Assembly: GCA_022782405.1 (NCBI GenBank)
Contig: JALFNK010000011.1
Location: 1-64,000, forward strand
Source: Alistipes sp.
GTDB taxonomy: Bacteria > Bacteroidota > Bacteroidia > Bacteroidales > Rikenellaceae
Length of the DNA stretch: 64,000 nt
Direction of reading: 5' to 3'
The position numbers were made by a program, and so were the translations under genes. The stretch's first letter is position 1, and every line of letters starts with the position of its first letter. The notes under the pieces are model-generated. The model saw nothing but the letters and a program-made list of their open reading frames with translations. It did no database searches and was not told where the DNA came from. Shown here piece after piece: positions 15,938 through 25,724 of the stretch.

Positions 15938-18238
15938 CTACCTGATCCGGAAGAGGCCGCTGTCGCTGTCGTAATTTTCAAGTTGAGGCTGTAGGGAGGC
16001 TTTCTTTCGCCCGACGCCAAAGCGCCACGAAAGGCTCAATGCCAAAGCGTGATCCTTGCGCCGGATCTCATAGTTGGTCTTGTGTCGGACGATACTCGTC
16101 GGGATCGTTTCATTCGAGTAGCAGTCGCGGACGAAAGGAAAGAAACACTGAAGTGCGACGTTGAGATTCCGATAGTTGTAGCTCAAGCTGACATAAGAGA
16201 CCTTCTCAATACCTGTCCGATAGAGGCCGACAAGAGTCGTTCCTCCGAATTTCTGATAGATGTCCAGCGCGAAATTCTTATAATTCGCCGAGACGTAAAC
16301 AGAGACAGGGAAAGTCCAGTAACGGTATGTCGGTACTTCCTGTGATGGCTGGAAAAGCTGCTGCGCGGCCTCCACGCTGCCGCCGATACGGAGGAATTTC
16401 CAGGGGGTGAAGTTCAGATTCAACTCGCCTCCCCGAAGTATGTCTCGCTCGGCATTATCGGTCTGGTAGAGGATACACCCCTCGCCATAGCGGTAGGCGT
16501 CGAAGAGACTGTTGCGGGTATAGTCATAAAAAAGGCTCGCTTGCAGCGTGAATTTCCGCACATAAAGATCGTAACTCAGCCTCCAGGACTGCCGGTGGGC
16601 GTTCTCAAGGTCTGGATTCCCTGTCTGATAAAAGTTGTTCATAATCAGAATCCGAGCGTCGGACATCTGCAGCATTTCGGGCATCTGTGTTCCCGATTCA
16701 TACATCAGGCGCAATGTGTGGGTGTCCCCGAAATTGTATCCGGCCATGAGCATCGGCGTGAAGGTCAGGTTGTGAAACCCGCCGCTGCCCGTCCGCACAT
16801 CGTAGTCGGCTCCCAGGCTGGCGCGGTAAAGGAATGAGCGGGTCTTACCGCTGATCTCCGCATAAAGACGGTGCGCCTGTGTGTGGATCGTCTCCTTTTC
16901 TGCCGCTTCGGAGAGGGAATTGCTCAGTTCGTTTGTCAGGAAGTTGTAATGGCCCCGATAACCTACCGAGAGCGAAGCCTGTTTGAAGCGGTGTCCGTAG
17001 ACGACCTCGCCGATCAGCGTCTGCTTCCGGTTGTCGAGATCCATCCGGTCGTCGAAGCCCGCCGGGCCGCTCTCCAGAGAGCGGGTCTGTTGTTCACTGT
17101 CGAAATAGCTACCAACGAGATTCAATGCCAGTGAGTTATTCCCGCCGAACTGCTTGGCGAAATAGACGTCAAGCGTCGGCACGACACTCTGCTTCCGGTC
17201 GGTGAACCGTCCCGCGCGCTCCTCTTCGACGGCATTCTGCGTCAGGACGATGCTCTTGTCGGCATCCATCTTATCATTTGCCGTGTTGGCGAAGGCACGG
17301 ATTTGCAGATCGTAGTTCCCCTCGCGGCTGAGCGAATAGGCAAGTCCAACATGGTGCTGATGTCCCCAGTTTCGGCTTTCACGCAGGTAATCATAAAGAT
17401 AGGCATCATTACCGATCCGATAGTCGTAATGGCCCGTTTCAAGATCGGTTTTGTCCCGTTTCATGTTGATGTGGGCGCCATAGTTGAACGTGAGGCGGTT
17501 GTCGCCCTTGATATAGGAAAGGGCTACCGAGCCGTTTGAGAACATCTGCCCCAGCGTACCGTAGAGATTGCCGCTCCAGCCCGTATCGAGCGGCCGGGTA
17601 CGGATATTGACCACCTGCTCGGCGTCGTTCATATAACGGATCGGCGGTACGTCGTAGAGTTCGACACTGCGGACTTTATCGGCAGGAATCAGCCGCAACT
17701 CCTCGTCCGTGGCCTTGATTCCGTTGATCAGAATCAAGACCGACTTGCCGTTGATTGTCGCCAGTGCGTTGGTCGTCCGATCGACACGCAGGTTGGGCAA
17801 TGTAGCGACCAGTTCGCGCCCGTCTGATACCTTCTCTACCTGCTCTTTCGTAAAAAGATAAGAGGTCTTATCGATGCTGCGGACGGTGCGTTTCCCCTCG
17901 ACCACCACTTCGCCGATCGCCGTCGGATCCGCCTTGAGAAGAATATCCTGGTTAAGATTCTCCCCGGCGTGCAGCGTCAGTGAAACACTCCGATAACCCA
18001 AATATGAGACCTTGAGGCGATATTCGCCGGGCACAGAAGCTTCGACCTCGTAGCGGCCATCGAGATCAGAGGCTGTACCGCTGACCATGGTCAGCGTGTC
18101 GCATGCCCGGAAAAGAGCGACATTGGCGAAAGGTATGGGCCGACGCTGTTCATCGGCAATGCGGCCGCGGATTGTTACGGGCTGTCCAAAGCAGACGTGG
18201 AAACCCAACAGCACAAGGATCGTGAGGATATTTTTCAT
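15938..18238 (-). CDS. Outer-membrane beta-barrel protein with carboxypeptidase-regulatory-like N-terminus
   Basis: About 766 aa from ATG at 18238. A signal peptide (ILTILVLLGFHVCFGQ) is followed by a CarboxypepD_reg-like domain (~20-105: VTIRGRIADEQRRPIPFANV, GEYRLKVSYLGYRSVSL). Next is a plug-like region (LVATLPNLRVDRTTNA, KSVLILINGIKA) and a long barrel of the OMP_b-brl_3 type. The C-terminus is ...DSGLFRIR. These TonB-receptor relatives often import or secrete unknown substrates. A second one lies directly upstream on the same strand, then a TPR regulator, suggesting one functional locus. A -7 box (TATATTTG, minus strand) lies at 18320-18327. Confidence 0.8.
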   Translation of the reverse strand: MKNILTILVLLGFHVCFGQPVTIRGRIADEQRRPIPFANVALFRACDTLTMVSGTASDLDGRYEVEASVPGEYRLKVSYLGYRSVSLTLHAGENLNQDILLKADPTAIGEVVVEGKRTVRSIDKTSYLFTKEQVEKVSDGRELVATLPNLRVDRTTNALATINGKSVLILINGIKATDEELRLIPADKVRSVELYDVPPIRYMNDAEQVVNIRTRPLDTGWSGNLYGTLGQMFSNGSVALSYIKGDNRLTFNYGAHINMKRDKTDLETGHYDYRIGNDAYLYDYLRESRNWGHQHHVGLAYSLSREGNYDLQIRAFANTANDKMDADKSIVLTQNAVEEERAGRFTDRKQSVVPTLDVYFAKQFGGNNSLALNLVGSYFDSEQQTRSLESGPAGFDDRMDLDNRKQTLIGEVVYGHRFKQASLSVGYRGHYNFLTNELSNSLSEAAEKETIHTQAHRLYAEISGKTRSFLYRASLGADYDVRTGSGGFHNLTFTPMLMAGYNFGDTHTLRLMYESGTQMPEMLQMSDARILIMNNFYQTGNPDLENAHRQSWRLSYDLYVRKFTLQASLFYDYTRNSLFDAYRYGEGCILYQTDNAERDILRGGELNLNFTPWKFLRIGGSVEAAQQLFQPSQEVPTYRYWTFPVSVYVSANYKNFALDIYQKFGGTTLVGLYRTGIEKVSYVSLSYNYRNLNVALQCFFPFVRDCYSNETIPTSIVRHKTNYEIRRKDHALALSLSWRFGVGRKKASLQPQLENYDSDSGLFRIR

Positions 18239-18645
18239 ATGATTGCTGGCAGTCAGTGCCGGATACAAACTCTATTTCAGAGGCCCCTATCCAGAGCAGC
18301 TGTTTTCAAAATCCGACAGCAAATATAAGGAGAGCGGTTCTACATTCGACGGCAGCAGACAACAATAGCACGTTTTAACAGCTTTTGAGAAGGATTCAAC
18401 GACCTTTTTCTTATGTCTATCCGCCCCTCCCGACGCAAAACGGCGACATTTACGAGGTTCCCGTTTCTTCAATCTCTTTCCGACCGTTCTGCCGGCCGAT
18501 CATTCCCATGGATAAACATCCTCCCGTAGTTGATAGTCAGTCGCCGGAACGGCCGAACGAAGTCGGCGCCCAGCGACTCGACGGAGAGCAGCGGACCGAC
18601 GTCCGTCCGCCGAAGTTTCGAAAGTTTCATGACTGTCCGGTTTGT
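18239..18645. other. Region between two outer-membrane barrel genes
   Basis: This 407-base stretch holds a minus-strand -7 box at 18320-18327 (for the downstream barrel gene) and a 53-codon minus-strand ORF at 18469-18630, listed separately. A 61-codon frame at 18287-18472 is Cys- and Lys-rich and not convincing. I see no terminator with a T-run. Confidence 0.4.
18469..18630 (-). CDS. Possible small peptide (53 aa) behind the barrel gene
   Basis: ATG at 18630 lies 15 bases after the stop of the upstream barrel gene; TGA is at 18469-18471. The peptide begins MKLSKLRRTDVG and is basic, with RLTINYGRMFIHGN in the second half. The MKLSKL start recalls leader peptides of Bacteroidetes peptide natural products, but no double-glycine site and no modifying enzymes are present. 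It may simply be a chance frame. Confidence 0.25.
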   Translation of the reverse strand: MKLSKLRRTDVGPLLSVESLGADFVRPFRRLTINYGRMFIHGNDRPAERSERD

Positions 18646-20964
18646 TCAGTGTCCGAATCGCGAGGTGTCGACCTCCTTGTGTTTTTTGGCTTTGTAGCCG
18701 CCGAAACGGTAGGAGAAATGGACGGTCGCAGTGCGCATATAGCGTTGTGCCCCCATATCGAGCCACTGTCCGCGGTAGCGGACCTTCGTCGATGGCATGC
18801 CGCTGTCGAATAGGTCGTTGCAGCGCACCGAGAGCGTCGCTCGTCCCTGGTCGAAGGTCCACTTCACGGCGGCGTCGGCCGACCCGAGCGGCTCGATGTC
18901 GAAGGTCCCCTGAATGGCCCCCGACTGGAAGAAGCCGTTCACTTCGAGATCGAGGGCGGGCTTTCGGCTCAAATGGAAAGTGTTCACGAGCCGACCGATG
19001 CCGACCCATTTCGAGCGGTCGAACGACATGTCGTGGAACGGGTCGCATTTCTGCCGCATCCGCATACCCGTGAGTGTCAGCCGCGAGTCGAGCCATTTGC
19101 CGATCCGGAAAGGGATGACGGCATTGGCACCCCACTGCCTGTTGAAGTTCCAGTTGAGCGACTGATAGATCAGTGCAAGACGGTCAGATGATTGCCAGGC
19201 GGCCTGCACGAAGTAGTCGGGACGCTCGTTCCAGAAGAGAACGAAGATGTACTTCTGGCGGTAGATATAAACGGCCTGCGCCTCGTAGCTGCGCGACGGG
19301 CGGAGCCCCGACGTGCCGTGAATCTCCGAATAGCCGTCGATATAGGAGACGGCGCCCTGCATCTCCCAGTAGGCGGGATACTCCTTGTCCGACGAGAAGT
19401 TCAGCTGCACGATATGCCGCTCGGAGGGCATCCAGTTCAGCGATGCCTGCGGATACAACGACCAGTTTTCGTAGTCGCCCAGCCGATAATACTCCCCGGC
19501 GAGCGAGACCGTGAGACCCACCTTCCCGAACTGGCGTCCGAAACCTGCATAGAGATTTCCGGTGTACTCGTCGAGCCGGGCGTCGGTGTCCGAGGTCGCG
19601 GGCGAGCCTTCGAGCACGGTGTAGTGCTGCCAGTCGTGTGAACGGGCGAAGGCAAAGGCCCCGCCGGCCGTCAGTTCCCAACCCGAGTCGAACGTGTGGC
19701 GCTCGTCGGCCGTGACGTTCAGCCGGTCGATGCGCTGCCCCGAACCGACGTCGAAAGCCGTGGCCGATCCGTCGGCGTAGCTGTTTTCGAGCCGCAACTG
19801 CTCGGGATTGTCGTAATGGGTGTAGTCGAGCCCGAGGTCGAGCCCGAATGCCGACGTGTAGCGCAGCGCAAGGTTGTGCAGCGTCCGGTCGCTCAACTTC
19901 TTCGAAAGCGATTCGACGTAGCTTCCCGTCGAATGGGACTGCCCGTCGGTATTCGGCGAAAACGAGGCGGTGTAGGCGGCGCTTACCCTGCCCCGCTGCT
20001 TCGGGGCGTACTCGACGGCGGCGCGCAACTGGTGGCTCCACCCTTCGGAGGTCATCCATTCATCCTGCCGGATGTCGTACTGCTGCTCCTCGAAGGTGTG
20101 CAGCGAGCGCAGGTCGAAACTCGACAGCTCTTTGCTCCGGGCCGCCGAATAGGTGACGTCGGCCGACCACTTGGGCGACGTGAGGACGAAGTTGCCACCG
20201 GCATCGTAGGTGTCGTACCAGCGGTTCGAGTAGTTGGCGTGGACCTCGCCCGAAAAGGCCGTCTCGTGGCTGCGGCGCAGCACGACGTTGATCGCCGCTC
20301 CGCGGACATGGTACTGTGGCGGGGCGCTGAACATCACCTCGGCCTTCTCCACCCGATCGACCGGAGTCGAACGCAGCAGCGTGGCCAACTGTTCGGCGGT
20401 CATCGTCGAGGGGCGTCCGTTCAGAATCACCGTGACGGACGACGCGCCGGCCAGCGTCAGTGCGCCCTCCTGCTCCGCGACGCCCGGCAGGCGGGTCAAA
20501 GCCTCATAAGCATTGTTCACGGCCTGTCCCTCGGTCAGCCGTCCGAGGTCGTACGAGAGCCGCCCCTGTTCGACCTGCACGACGGGGCGCTCGCCTTTGA
20601 CCACCACGGCATCGACGGCCGTATTCGCCTCCGTCAGGCGGATATCGCCCAAATCGGAAAGGTCAGACTCGATGCAATACAACTCATAGGCCAGATGCTG
20701 GATCTGCAAACGGCAAGGACGTACCGCGGAACGGATTTCGAAGCGTCCGTCTGCACCCGAGGCAACGGCGTCGAGGTAGACCGAATCGCGATCGAACAAT
20801 ATGACGGCAGCTCCCGCAACAGGAGCTTCCGAAGTGTCGAGAATCCGCCCACGAATGACGGAACCGGAAGGTGTGTCCGATGGAGAGGCTGTTTGGGCCG
20901 TGGCAACGTATGCCAGAAAAATTGCGACCGGAATCAGCAGGTACTGGAGATGGTTTGATTTCAT
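18646..20964 (-). CDS. Outer-membrane beta-barrel protein with carboxypeptidase-regulatory-like N-terminus
   Basis: About 772 aa from ATG at 20964. Signal peptide: LLIPVAIFLAYVATAQ. A CarboxypepD_reg-like domain follows (~30-115: VIRGRILDTSEAPVAGAAVI, SAVRPCRLQIQHLAYELY). A plug-like segment comes next (ALTRLPGVAEQEGALTLAGA, SVTVILNGRPS, DRVEKAEVMFSAPPQYHVRG), then an OMP_b-brl_3 barrel. The fold matches the next gene downstream, but sequence similarity is low, so these are old paralogues. It lies after a TPR membrane regulator on the same strand. A -7 box (TAATTTTG, minus strand) lies at 20998-21005. The transported substrate is unknown. Confidence 0.8.
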   Translation of the reverse strand: MKSNHLQYLLIPVAIFLAYVATAQTASPSDTPSGSVIRGRILDTSEAPVAGAAVILFDRDSVYLDAVASGADGRFEIRSAVRPCRLQIQHLAYELYCIESDLSDLGDIRLTEANTAVDAVVVKGERPVVQVEQGRLSYDLGRLTEGQAVNNAYEALTRLPGVAEQEGALTLAGASSVTVILNGRPSTMTAEQLATLLRSTPVDRVEKAEVMFSAPPQYHVRGAAINVVLRRSHETAFSGEVHANYSNRWYDTYDAGGNFVLTSPKWSADVTYSAARSKELSSFDLRSLHTFEEQQYDIRQDEWMTSEGWSHQLRAAVEYAPKQRGRVSAAYTASFSPNTDGQSHSTGSYVESLSKKLSDRTLHNLALRYTSAFGLDLGLDYTHYDNPEQLRLENSYADGSATAFDVGSGQRIDRLNVTADERHTFDSGWELTAGGAFAFARSHDWQHYTVLEGSPATSDTDARLDEYTGNLYAGFGRQFGKVGLTVSLAGEYYRLGDYENWSLYPQASLNWMPSERHIVQLNFSSDKEYPAYWEMQGAVSYIDGYSEIHGTSGLRPSRSYEAQAVYIYRQKYIFVLFWNERPDYFVQAAWQSSDRLALIYQSLNWNFNRQWGANAVIPFRIGKWLDSRLTLTGMRMRQKCDPFHDMSFDRSKWVGIGRLVNTFHLSRKPALDLEVNGFFQSGAIQGTFDIEPLGSADAAVKWTFDQGRATLSVRCNDLFDSGMPSTKVRYRGQWLDMGAQRYMRTATVHFSYRFGGYKAKKHKEVDTSRFGH

Positions 20965-21148
20965 GACTTTGCATTTTTCGAAGGTCTCTTCGTCCTGCAA
21001 AATTACGTCAAAAATGGCCTTTCCGATGCAAATACAACCTTTCCGGTCAAATCACAACACACTGATCTTCAATATCGTCGTACAGGTAAAATCTTGCCGC
21101 CACGTCGGCGGGCCTTGCCGAAGAGGAGCGCCTTCCCGTTCCGGGTTT

Positions 21149-22879
21149 TCAAATGAAATATTCCAACAGCCGGTCGCGGTCCTCGGCTTCCGAATCGGCG
21201 ATGCGCCGCTTGAGCTTCGACTTGAGCGTATAGACACCGTTCAGAGACATGCCCAGCATAACGCAGATCTCCTGCGGCGAGAATCCGGCAATAACCAGCG
21301 CGGCAAAGTCGTAGTTGCGCGCCGTCCAGCCGGGAAACTGCTCCCTAAGCCGCGTAACGGCCCTGTCGCTGTAGAGGTCGGCCATATCCACGACATCGGC
21401 CAGCATCGCAGGACTCAATGCCAGGTCGCGCATCTTGGCCGTCAGCCGCTCGCCTTCGCCGTAGGTATAATAGGTTGCGGCAATGTCGCGCACGGCGGCC
21501 ACGCGCCCTTCAAGCAGACGTTTCAGGGCGGCCTCACGGGCATCCGACGCATCGAGCCGCGACGTGAGGCTGTCGTGCGACTCACGGTAGGAATCGAGCA
21601 GGGCCAGCGACTCGCTGAGTTGCTCGTCGCGGCGGCGCAACTTGCGGCGGTAGCCGACCACGGCCCACCCCGCTGCCATGATGACCAGCAGGGCCACCAG
21701 TGCGGCAATCCACGCACGGTAACGCAGCGACGCCTCGCGCAACGCAACCTCGTTGGCCGTACGGAAGCGGCGTTCGAGCTCGGCGACCTGCGCCCCGCGC
21801 TGCACCTCGAAAAGCGAATCCTTCACCGAGACATACTGCTGCATGTAGTCGTAGGCACGGGCATCATCGCCCCGATCGTGGTAGATTCCCGCGGCCAGGT
21901 TGAACAGCCCGACACTTCCCTGATGGAACGTATCCCGGCAGGCCAGCGACTCTTCGATATAGCGGCGGGCCGAATCGAGCTGGCCGTCCCGGTGGAAGAT
22001 GATCGCCGAGGCCACGTCGTAGAACGACCGTCCGGTATCTTCCGAGGCGGCTTTCCCGTAGGACAGCGGCGCTGTACGGATCACGTCGAGATCGATGCTG
22101 TCGCGGGCGGCCAACAGTTGCGCAGGCGTCCAGTCCCCGAGATAGGTATGAAACAGGAGGTTCTGTATGCGCACCTGCTGGGCGAAGTAACGGAACGGGA
22201 TTGTATCGGCCGCCTCGACCAGCGGTGAGAGGATCTCGATGGCCTGTCGGTAATCTCCTGCGGCACAATGGGCCGAGGCCAGCATGAACCGGCTGTACCC
22301 CTCCTGCTCCGCATTGCCGTTCGCACGGGCCGCCTCGACCGCCTTTGCAAAAGGCTCCACGGCATCGTATCCCTGCTCGAAATAGAGCAGACCCAGCGTA
22401 TGGTAGACAGCTACGAGCAACGTCTCTGTCCGTTTCCGCAGCGAGTCGTCGAGCGGCTTCCCGGCAAGAGCCTTTTCGGCCAGGATCGCCGACTCGGTAT
22501 AGCCCCGGATGCCCTCCTCCATATCGCCGATGCGGACATGGGCCTTGGCATAGGTGTACCACGCTTCGGCACGCTCGCTGTCCGAACCATGCCGGTCGTA
22601 ATAGCGCATGCCCCGGTCAAGAGTTCTCCGCCCGGCCAACGTATCCCCTGAAGCGACTTCGGCCAGTCCCAGCATCAGCGACCACCGGGCCCGGTCGTTA
22701 CGGCTCATCCGCTCCGGATTCATCGCCTGCAACAGACGCCGGGCGCTGTCGGGATGCTCGACGGCAAGAAAACTATCGACCGAAATGGCCAATTGTTCCG
22801 GCCTTCGATAGCCGCAACCGACGGAGAGCAGCACAGCGGCCGCAAGCACCCATCCGACAATATCTCTTTTCATGATCAT
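21149..22879 (-). CDS. TPR membrane-anchored transcriptional regulator with LuxR-like HTH
   Basis: 576 aa. The N-terminus is a signal or lipoprotein-type segment (GWVLAAAVLLSVGC). Residues ~30-370 are TPR-like helical repeats (RAEAWYTYAKAHVRIGDMEE, TLGLLYFEQGYDAVEPFAKA). A membrane segment follows at ~388-410 (WIAALVALLVIMAAGWAVVG), then a coiled coil. The C-terminus is a helix-turn-helix (FAALVIAGFSPQEICVMLGM, SLNGVYTLKSKLKRRI). This is the common Bacteroidetes type in which periplasmic TPRs sense a signal and the cytoplasmic HTH acts on DNA. It most likely controls the barrel genes downstream (inference). A second ATG at 22873 is possible. A -7 box (TACTTTTG, minus strand) lies at 22914-22921. 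Confidence 0.8.
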   Translation of the reverse strand: MIMKRDIVGWVLAAAVLLSVGCGYRRPEQLAISVDSFLAVEHPDSARRLLQAMNPERMSRNDRARWSLMLGLAEVASGDTLAGRRTLDRGMRYYDRHGSDSERAEAWYTYAKAHVRIGDMEEGIRGYTESAILAEKALAGKPLDDSLRKRTETLLVAVYHTLGLLYFEQGYDAVEPFAKAVEAARANGNAEQEGYSRFMLASAHCAAGDYRQAIEILSPLVEAADTIPFRYFAQQVRIQNLLFHTYLGDWTPAQLLAARDSIDLDVIRTAPLSYGKAASEDTGRSFYDVASAIIFHRDGQLDSARRYIEESLACRDTFHQGSVGLFNLAAGIYHDRGDDARAYDYMQQYVSVKDSLFEVQRGAQVAELERRFRTANEVALREASLRYRAWIAALVALLVIMAAGWAVVGYRRKLRRRDEQLSESLALLDSYRESHDSLTSRLDASDAREAALKRLLEGRVAAVRDIAATYYTYGEGERLTAKMRDLALSPAMLADVVDMADLYSDRAVTRLREQFPGWTARNYDFAALVIAGFSPQEICVMLGMSLNGVYTLKSKLKRRIADSEAEDRDRLLEYFI

Positions 22880-22952
22880 TCAAAAACAATGTTTATCAAA
22901 AGGAGAGACGGATCAAAAGTACGAAAAAACGGGGAATGACCGGGATATTGCG

Positions 22953-22983
22953 TTGCTCTTTTTTCCTTTATTGTATAACTTTG
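22953..22983 (+). promoter_or_regulatory. Promoter of the M1-type peptidase gene
   Basis: TTG at 22953-22955, a 20-base spacer and -7 box TAACTTTG at 22976-22983. It points to the frameshifted peptidase and lies back to back with the TPR-regulator promoter. Confidence 0.55.
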
Positions 22984-23044
22984 TCGGCAGGTGCGAGATC
23001 TACGGTCCGGAACCACGTCGGAATAAGATTGAAATGAATGGACC

Positions 23045-24360
23045 ATGAAGAGACTTGTCATTATAGCATTGCTCATATCAGCGGCATGCAATAGCACCTG
23101 TGCACAAAAGCTCAAAAACATCTCGCTTCATATCGACAAAACGAAACAGGAGGCGGCCAATCTACATATCGGCTGCTCGTTTTCCGTGGATTTCCAAGAT
23201 GCCGACAGCGTCGTGATGAATTTTGGCGGAGGTCAGGAGTTCTCGATCGAAAATCTTGCGATCAGCGGCGACGTATTCGAACATGCGTATAACCGGGAGG
23301 CCAAAAGATCGTAATCCGCAGAACCGCGAAACGCTCGGTTCATGTCAGCATGGATTACAACTACACGAATCTCTCCTCGTTTTTCATTTATGGAGAGGGT
23401 GATGCGGAGTTGTGGGAGACCAGTTACGGCGAATACTTTTATCCGTATGTACCTAACACATATATGGATGTCGATATCGAAATCGAGACGCCGGATTCAC
23501 TCTTCCTTATTTGTTCCTATCCGTTGGGGCCGAACAACAGCGGCACGTTGAAACATATTCTGGCGCAGTCATTGACACTGGCCTTTATTCGCAGTATGGC
23601 CTACCGGCAGACGGACGAGTACATACCCGGCAAACTTTCCATCTACCAAATCAAGGAGATGGCGTGCAGCAGGGAGCGCTATGACGAGTTGCTCGAACTG
23701 ACCGAAGCCGCTATCGCTTTCTTTGGAAGAGTATATGGCGAAGATAATATTTCCGAAGAACGGAATATAACGGCTCTGCCCGTGTATCTGTTCCATAACG
23801 GAAAAGGATTCAGCAACAGATATAATATCGGCTTCATCTCCGCTTCGCAGGAGAAGTTCGCCACAAAGCCCGACATCTATCCGCTGGTACACGAAATCGG
23901 ACACCGGTGGCTGGGAGAACGGATCCTGCTCATTGATGACGGACAACCGGGAGCCTATTTCATCAAAGAGACACTGAATGAATTCATGACCCTCATGTTT
24001 ATCCGCCAGGTCCGTGGGGCCAAAGCCTACGAAACCCAACTCGACTGGTGTAAGTCAGAATATGAGAAAATCAAGGGTACGCCTCAAGATGAACCGCTTG
24101 TCGATGTCGTGCTGAACAACAATACCGTCGTTTACAGAAAAGGTCCGCTGATGCTGGATCGTATTGCGCAAGAAATCGGATATGACAATCTGACAGAGGT
24201 CATATCCAGATTCTATCGGAAATACGCGGGAAAGCATCCCTTGAGATATACGGACTTTATCAATCTAGTCAATGAAAGCCATGCGGGTATCGGAGATCGG
24301 CTTAACACATTGCTGACCGAACTCTCATTACAGATATGTATTTCATACATGGGCGGATGA
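23045..24360 (+). pseudogene. M1-type metallopeptidase gene broken by a one-base frameshift
   Basis: Two adjacent frames encode parts of one protein. The first (23045-23314) gives a signal peptide (VIIALLISAACNSTCA) and the N-terminal beta domain. The second (active from about 23299, longest ORF 23350-24360) continues with GQKIVIRR, then SMDYNYTNL, and carries the zinc site VHEIGHRW (HExxH) with a downstream FIKETLNEFM glutamate. This is a gluzincin of the M1 aminopeptidase-like group. Total length is 1316 bases, one short of a multiple of three, and adding one base would give about 438 aa. The shift lies near 23297-23301 (GAGGCC). It may be a true pseudogene or a base lost in assembly. The catalytic part is intact, and a good promoter precedes it. 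Confidence 0.7.
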
Positions 24361-24376
24361 GGTTGATAAACGATGC

Positions 24377-24402
24377 GGACCCCGGGCTATATTCCAGGGT
24401 CC
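24377..24402. terminator. Weak hairpin between convergent genes
   Basis: GGACCC (24377-24382) pairs with GGGTCC (24397-24402) in the 53-base gap between the peptidase (+) and the histidine kinase (-). Short stem and no T-run, so only a possible bidirectional terminator. Confidence 0.3.
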
Positions 24403-24413
24403 CAGCAATGGTC

Positions 24414-25724
24414 CTAACCTATCTGCAGGGTGAAAGTAACCCGCCGGTCGGTATTGCCAGTCAGACGCAGCGATCCGCCGTGGAGCTGCATGATCCGCCG
24501 CGAGAGGCTCAGCCCGATGCCCGAGCCGTCGGGCTTGGTCGTGTAGAAGGGGGTAAAGATATTTTCGGCGACCTCCGTCGGGATGGCCCCGCCGTTGTTG
24601 CTGAACTCGATGATGACGTGCTCGGCCGCGTCGATCCGCGAACGGATCTCGATCTCGCCGTCGGGGCGTCCGGCAATCGCCTCGCGGGCATTCTTCAGCA
24701 GATTGACGGCCACCTGCCCCAACAGGACCTTGTCGGCATAGATCATCGTATCTACCGGCTCGATGTCGACATGGATCCGCAGGTCGTTTTCGGCGGAGGC
24801 CAGCACCACGGCCTGTCGGACGAGTTCCCGCACCTCGAAGGGTTCGCACTGCGGCGCCGGAATCCGCGTGAAACGCCGGTAGCTGTCGACAAATGTCACC
24901 AGCCGCCGGCTCGTTGCGGAGATGGTCTCCAGCCCCCGTTTGACATCGGGATCCAACGGCCGGTCGATCTCGAGCAGCGTGTCGCTGAGCGAGGTGATCG
25001 GCGCCAGCGAATTCATGATTTCGTGGGTCAGGATGCGCGAGAGCTTGCTCCACGATTCGACCTGGATCTCGCTCACCTCGCTGTTGATGTCGCTCACGGA
25101 GATAACCCGTCGGTGGCGATCTTCGAGCGTGATCTCCGCACAGCCCAGCGTCAGGGCCATCTCGCCCGTCTCGGTCGTGCACGAGACACGGAGCTTCTCG
25201 CCGGGGCGGATGGCCCCCAATGCCCGCGCCACCTCGGGAGCCGAGCCCTCCAGCTGCCGGATATGCCCCAACTGCTGAAGGCCGAAGATGCGCAGCGCCT
25301 CGCTGTTGGCCTGGTAGACGCTGCCCGTGTCATTGACCGTAATCAGACCCGTCTGGGCGCTCTCCATGATGAGCTGGTAGTAACGTTCGCGCTCCTCGGC
25401 CCGCAGCTTGGTCCGCGAGAGGATCTCCTTGATGCGGTTGAGCGCCGCGTTAAGCATGGTGTTGTCGACTTTTGAGGGATCCTCGTTGAAGCGGAACGTG
25501 AGGTCGTCGTTCTCGATGGCGTTGAACATGAAGGTTACGCGCCGCACCGAGTCGCCGTAACAGCGCAGGATCCGGTAGAACGCCAACGCCATGAGCGGTA
25601 CGCTGACCAGCAGCAGCGGGTAGAGCCGCTGCGCCACGAACCACCCGCTGACAAGTGCCGCGGCGGCGAGCAGTCCCGCATGGGTGATGATGGGACCATA
25701 TGCAATGCCCTTGGGGAGTTTCAT
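24414..25724 (-). CDS. Sensor histidine kinase, NtrY-like
   Basis: 436 aa. Two membrane helices lie near the N-terminus (~12-30 and ~36-50), with almost no periplasmic loop. A PAS-like domain (~110-215: MESAQTGLITVNDTGSVYQA) precedes the HisKA domain with the phospho-accepting His234 in LSRILTHEIMNSLAP. The HATPase domain follows: N box NLLKNAREAI, then FSNNGGAIP, and GSGIGLSLSRRIMQLHGGSL. The architecture matches NtrY-type kinases that pair with sigma-54 activators. Its ATG overlaps the stop of the response-regulator gene by ATGA, so the two are translated together. It probably senses envelope or membrane stress and controls the divergent efflux operon (inference). Confidence 0.9.
   Translation of the reverse strand: MKLPKGIAYGPIITHAGLLAAAALVSGWFVAQRLYPLLLVSVPLMALAFYRILRCYGDSVRRVTFMFNAIENDDLTFRFNEDPSKVDNTMLNAALNRIKEILSRTKLRAEERERYYQLIMESAQTGLITVNDTGSVYQANSEALRIFGLQQLGHIRQLEGSAPEVARALGAIRPGEKLRVSCTTETGEMALTLGCAEITLEDRHRRVISVSDINSEVSEIQVESWSKLSRILTHEIMNSLAPITSLSDTLLEIDRPLDPDVKRGLETISATSRRLVTFVDSYRRFTRIPAPQCEPFEVRELVRQAVVLASAENDLRIHVDIEPVDTMIYADKVLLGQVAVNLLKNAREAIAGRPDGEIEIRSRIDAAEHVIIEFSNNGGAIPTEVAENIFTPFYTTKPDGSGIGLSLSRRIMQLHGGSLRLTGNTDRRVTFTLQIG

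Noticed and set aside
18287-18472. 61-codon minus-strand frame with several Cys
   Set aside because: It overlaps the -7 box of the downstream barrel gene and has no plausible family or composition.
23296-23310. Programmed -1 frameshift in the peptidase gene
   Set aside because: The sequence GGCCAAAAG is not a canonical X-XXY-YYZ slippery site in the right frame, and no downstream stem was found. A lost base is simpler.
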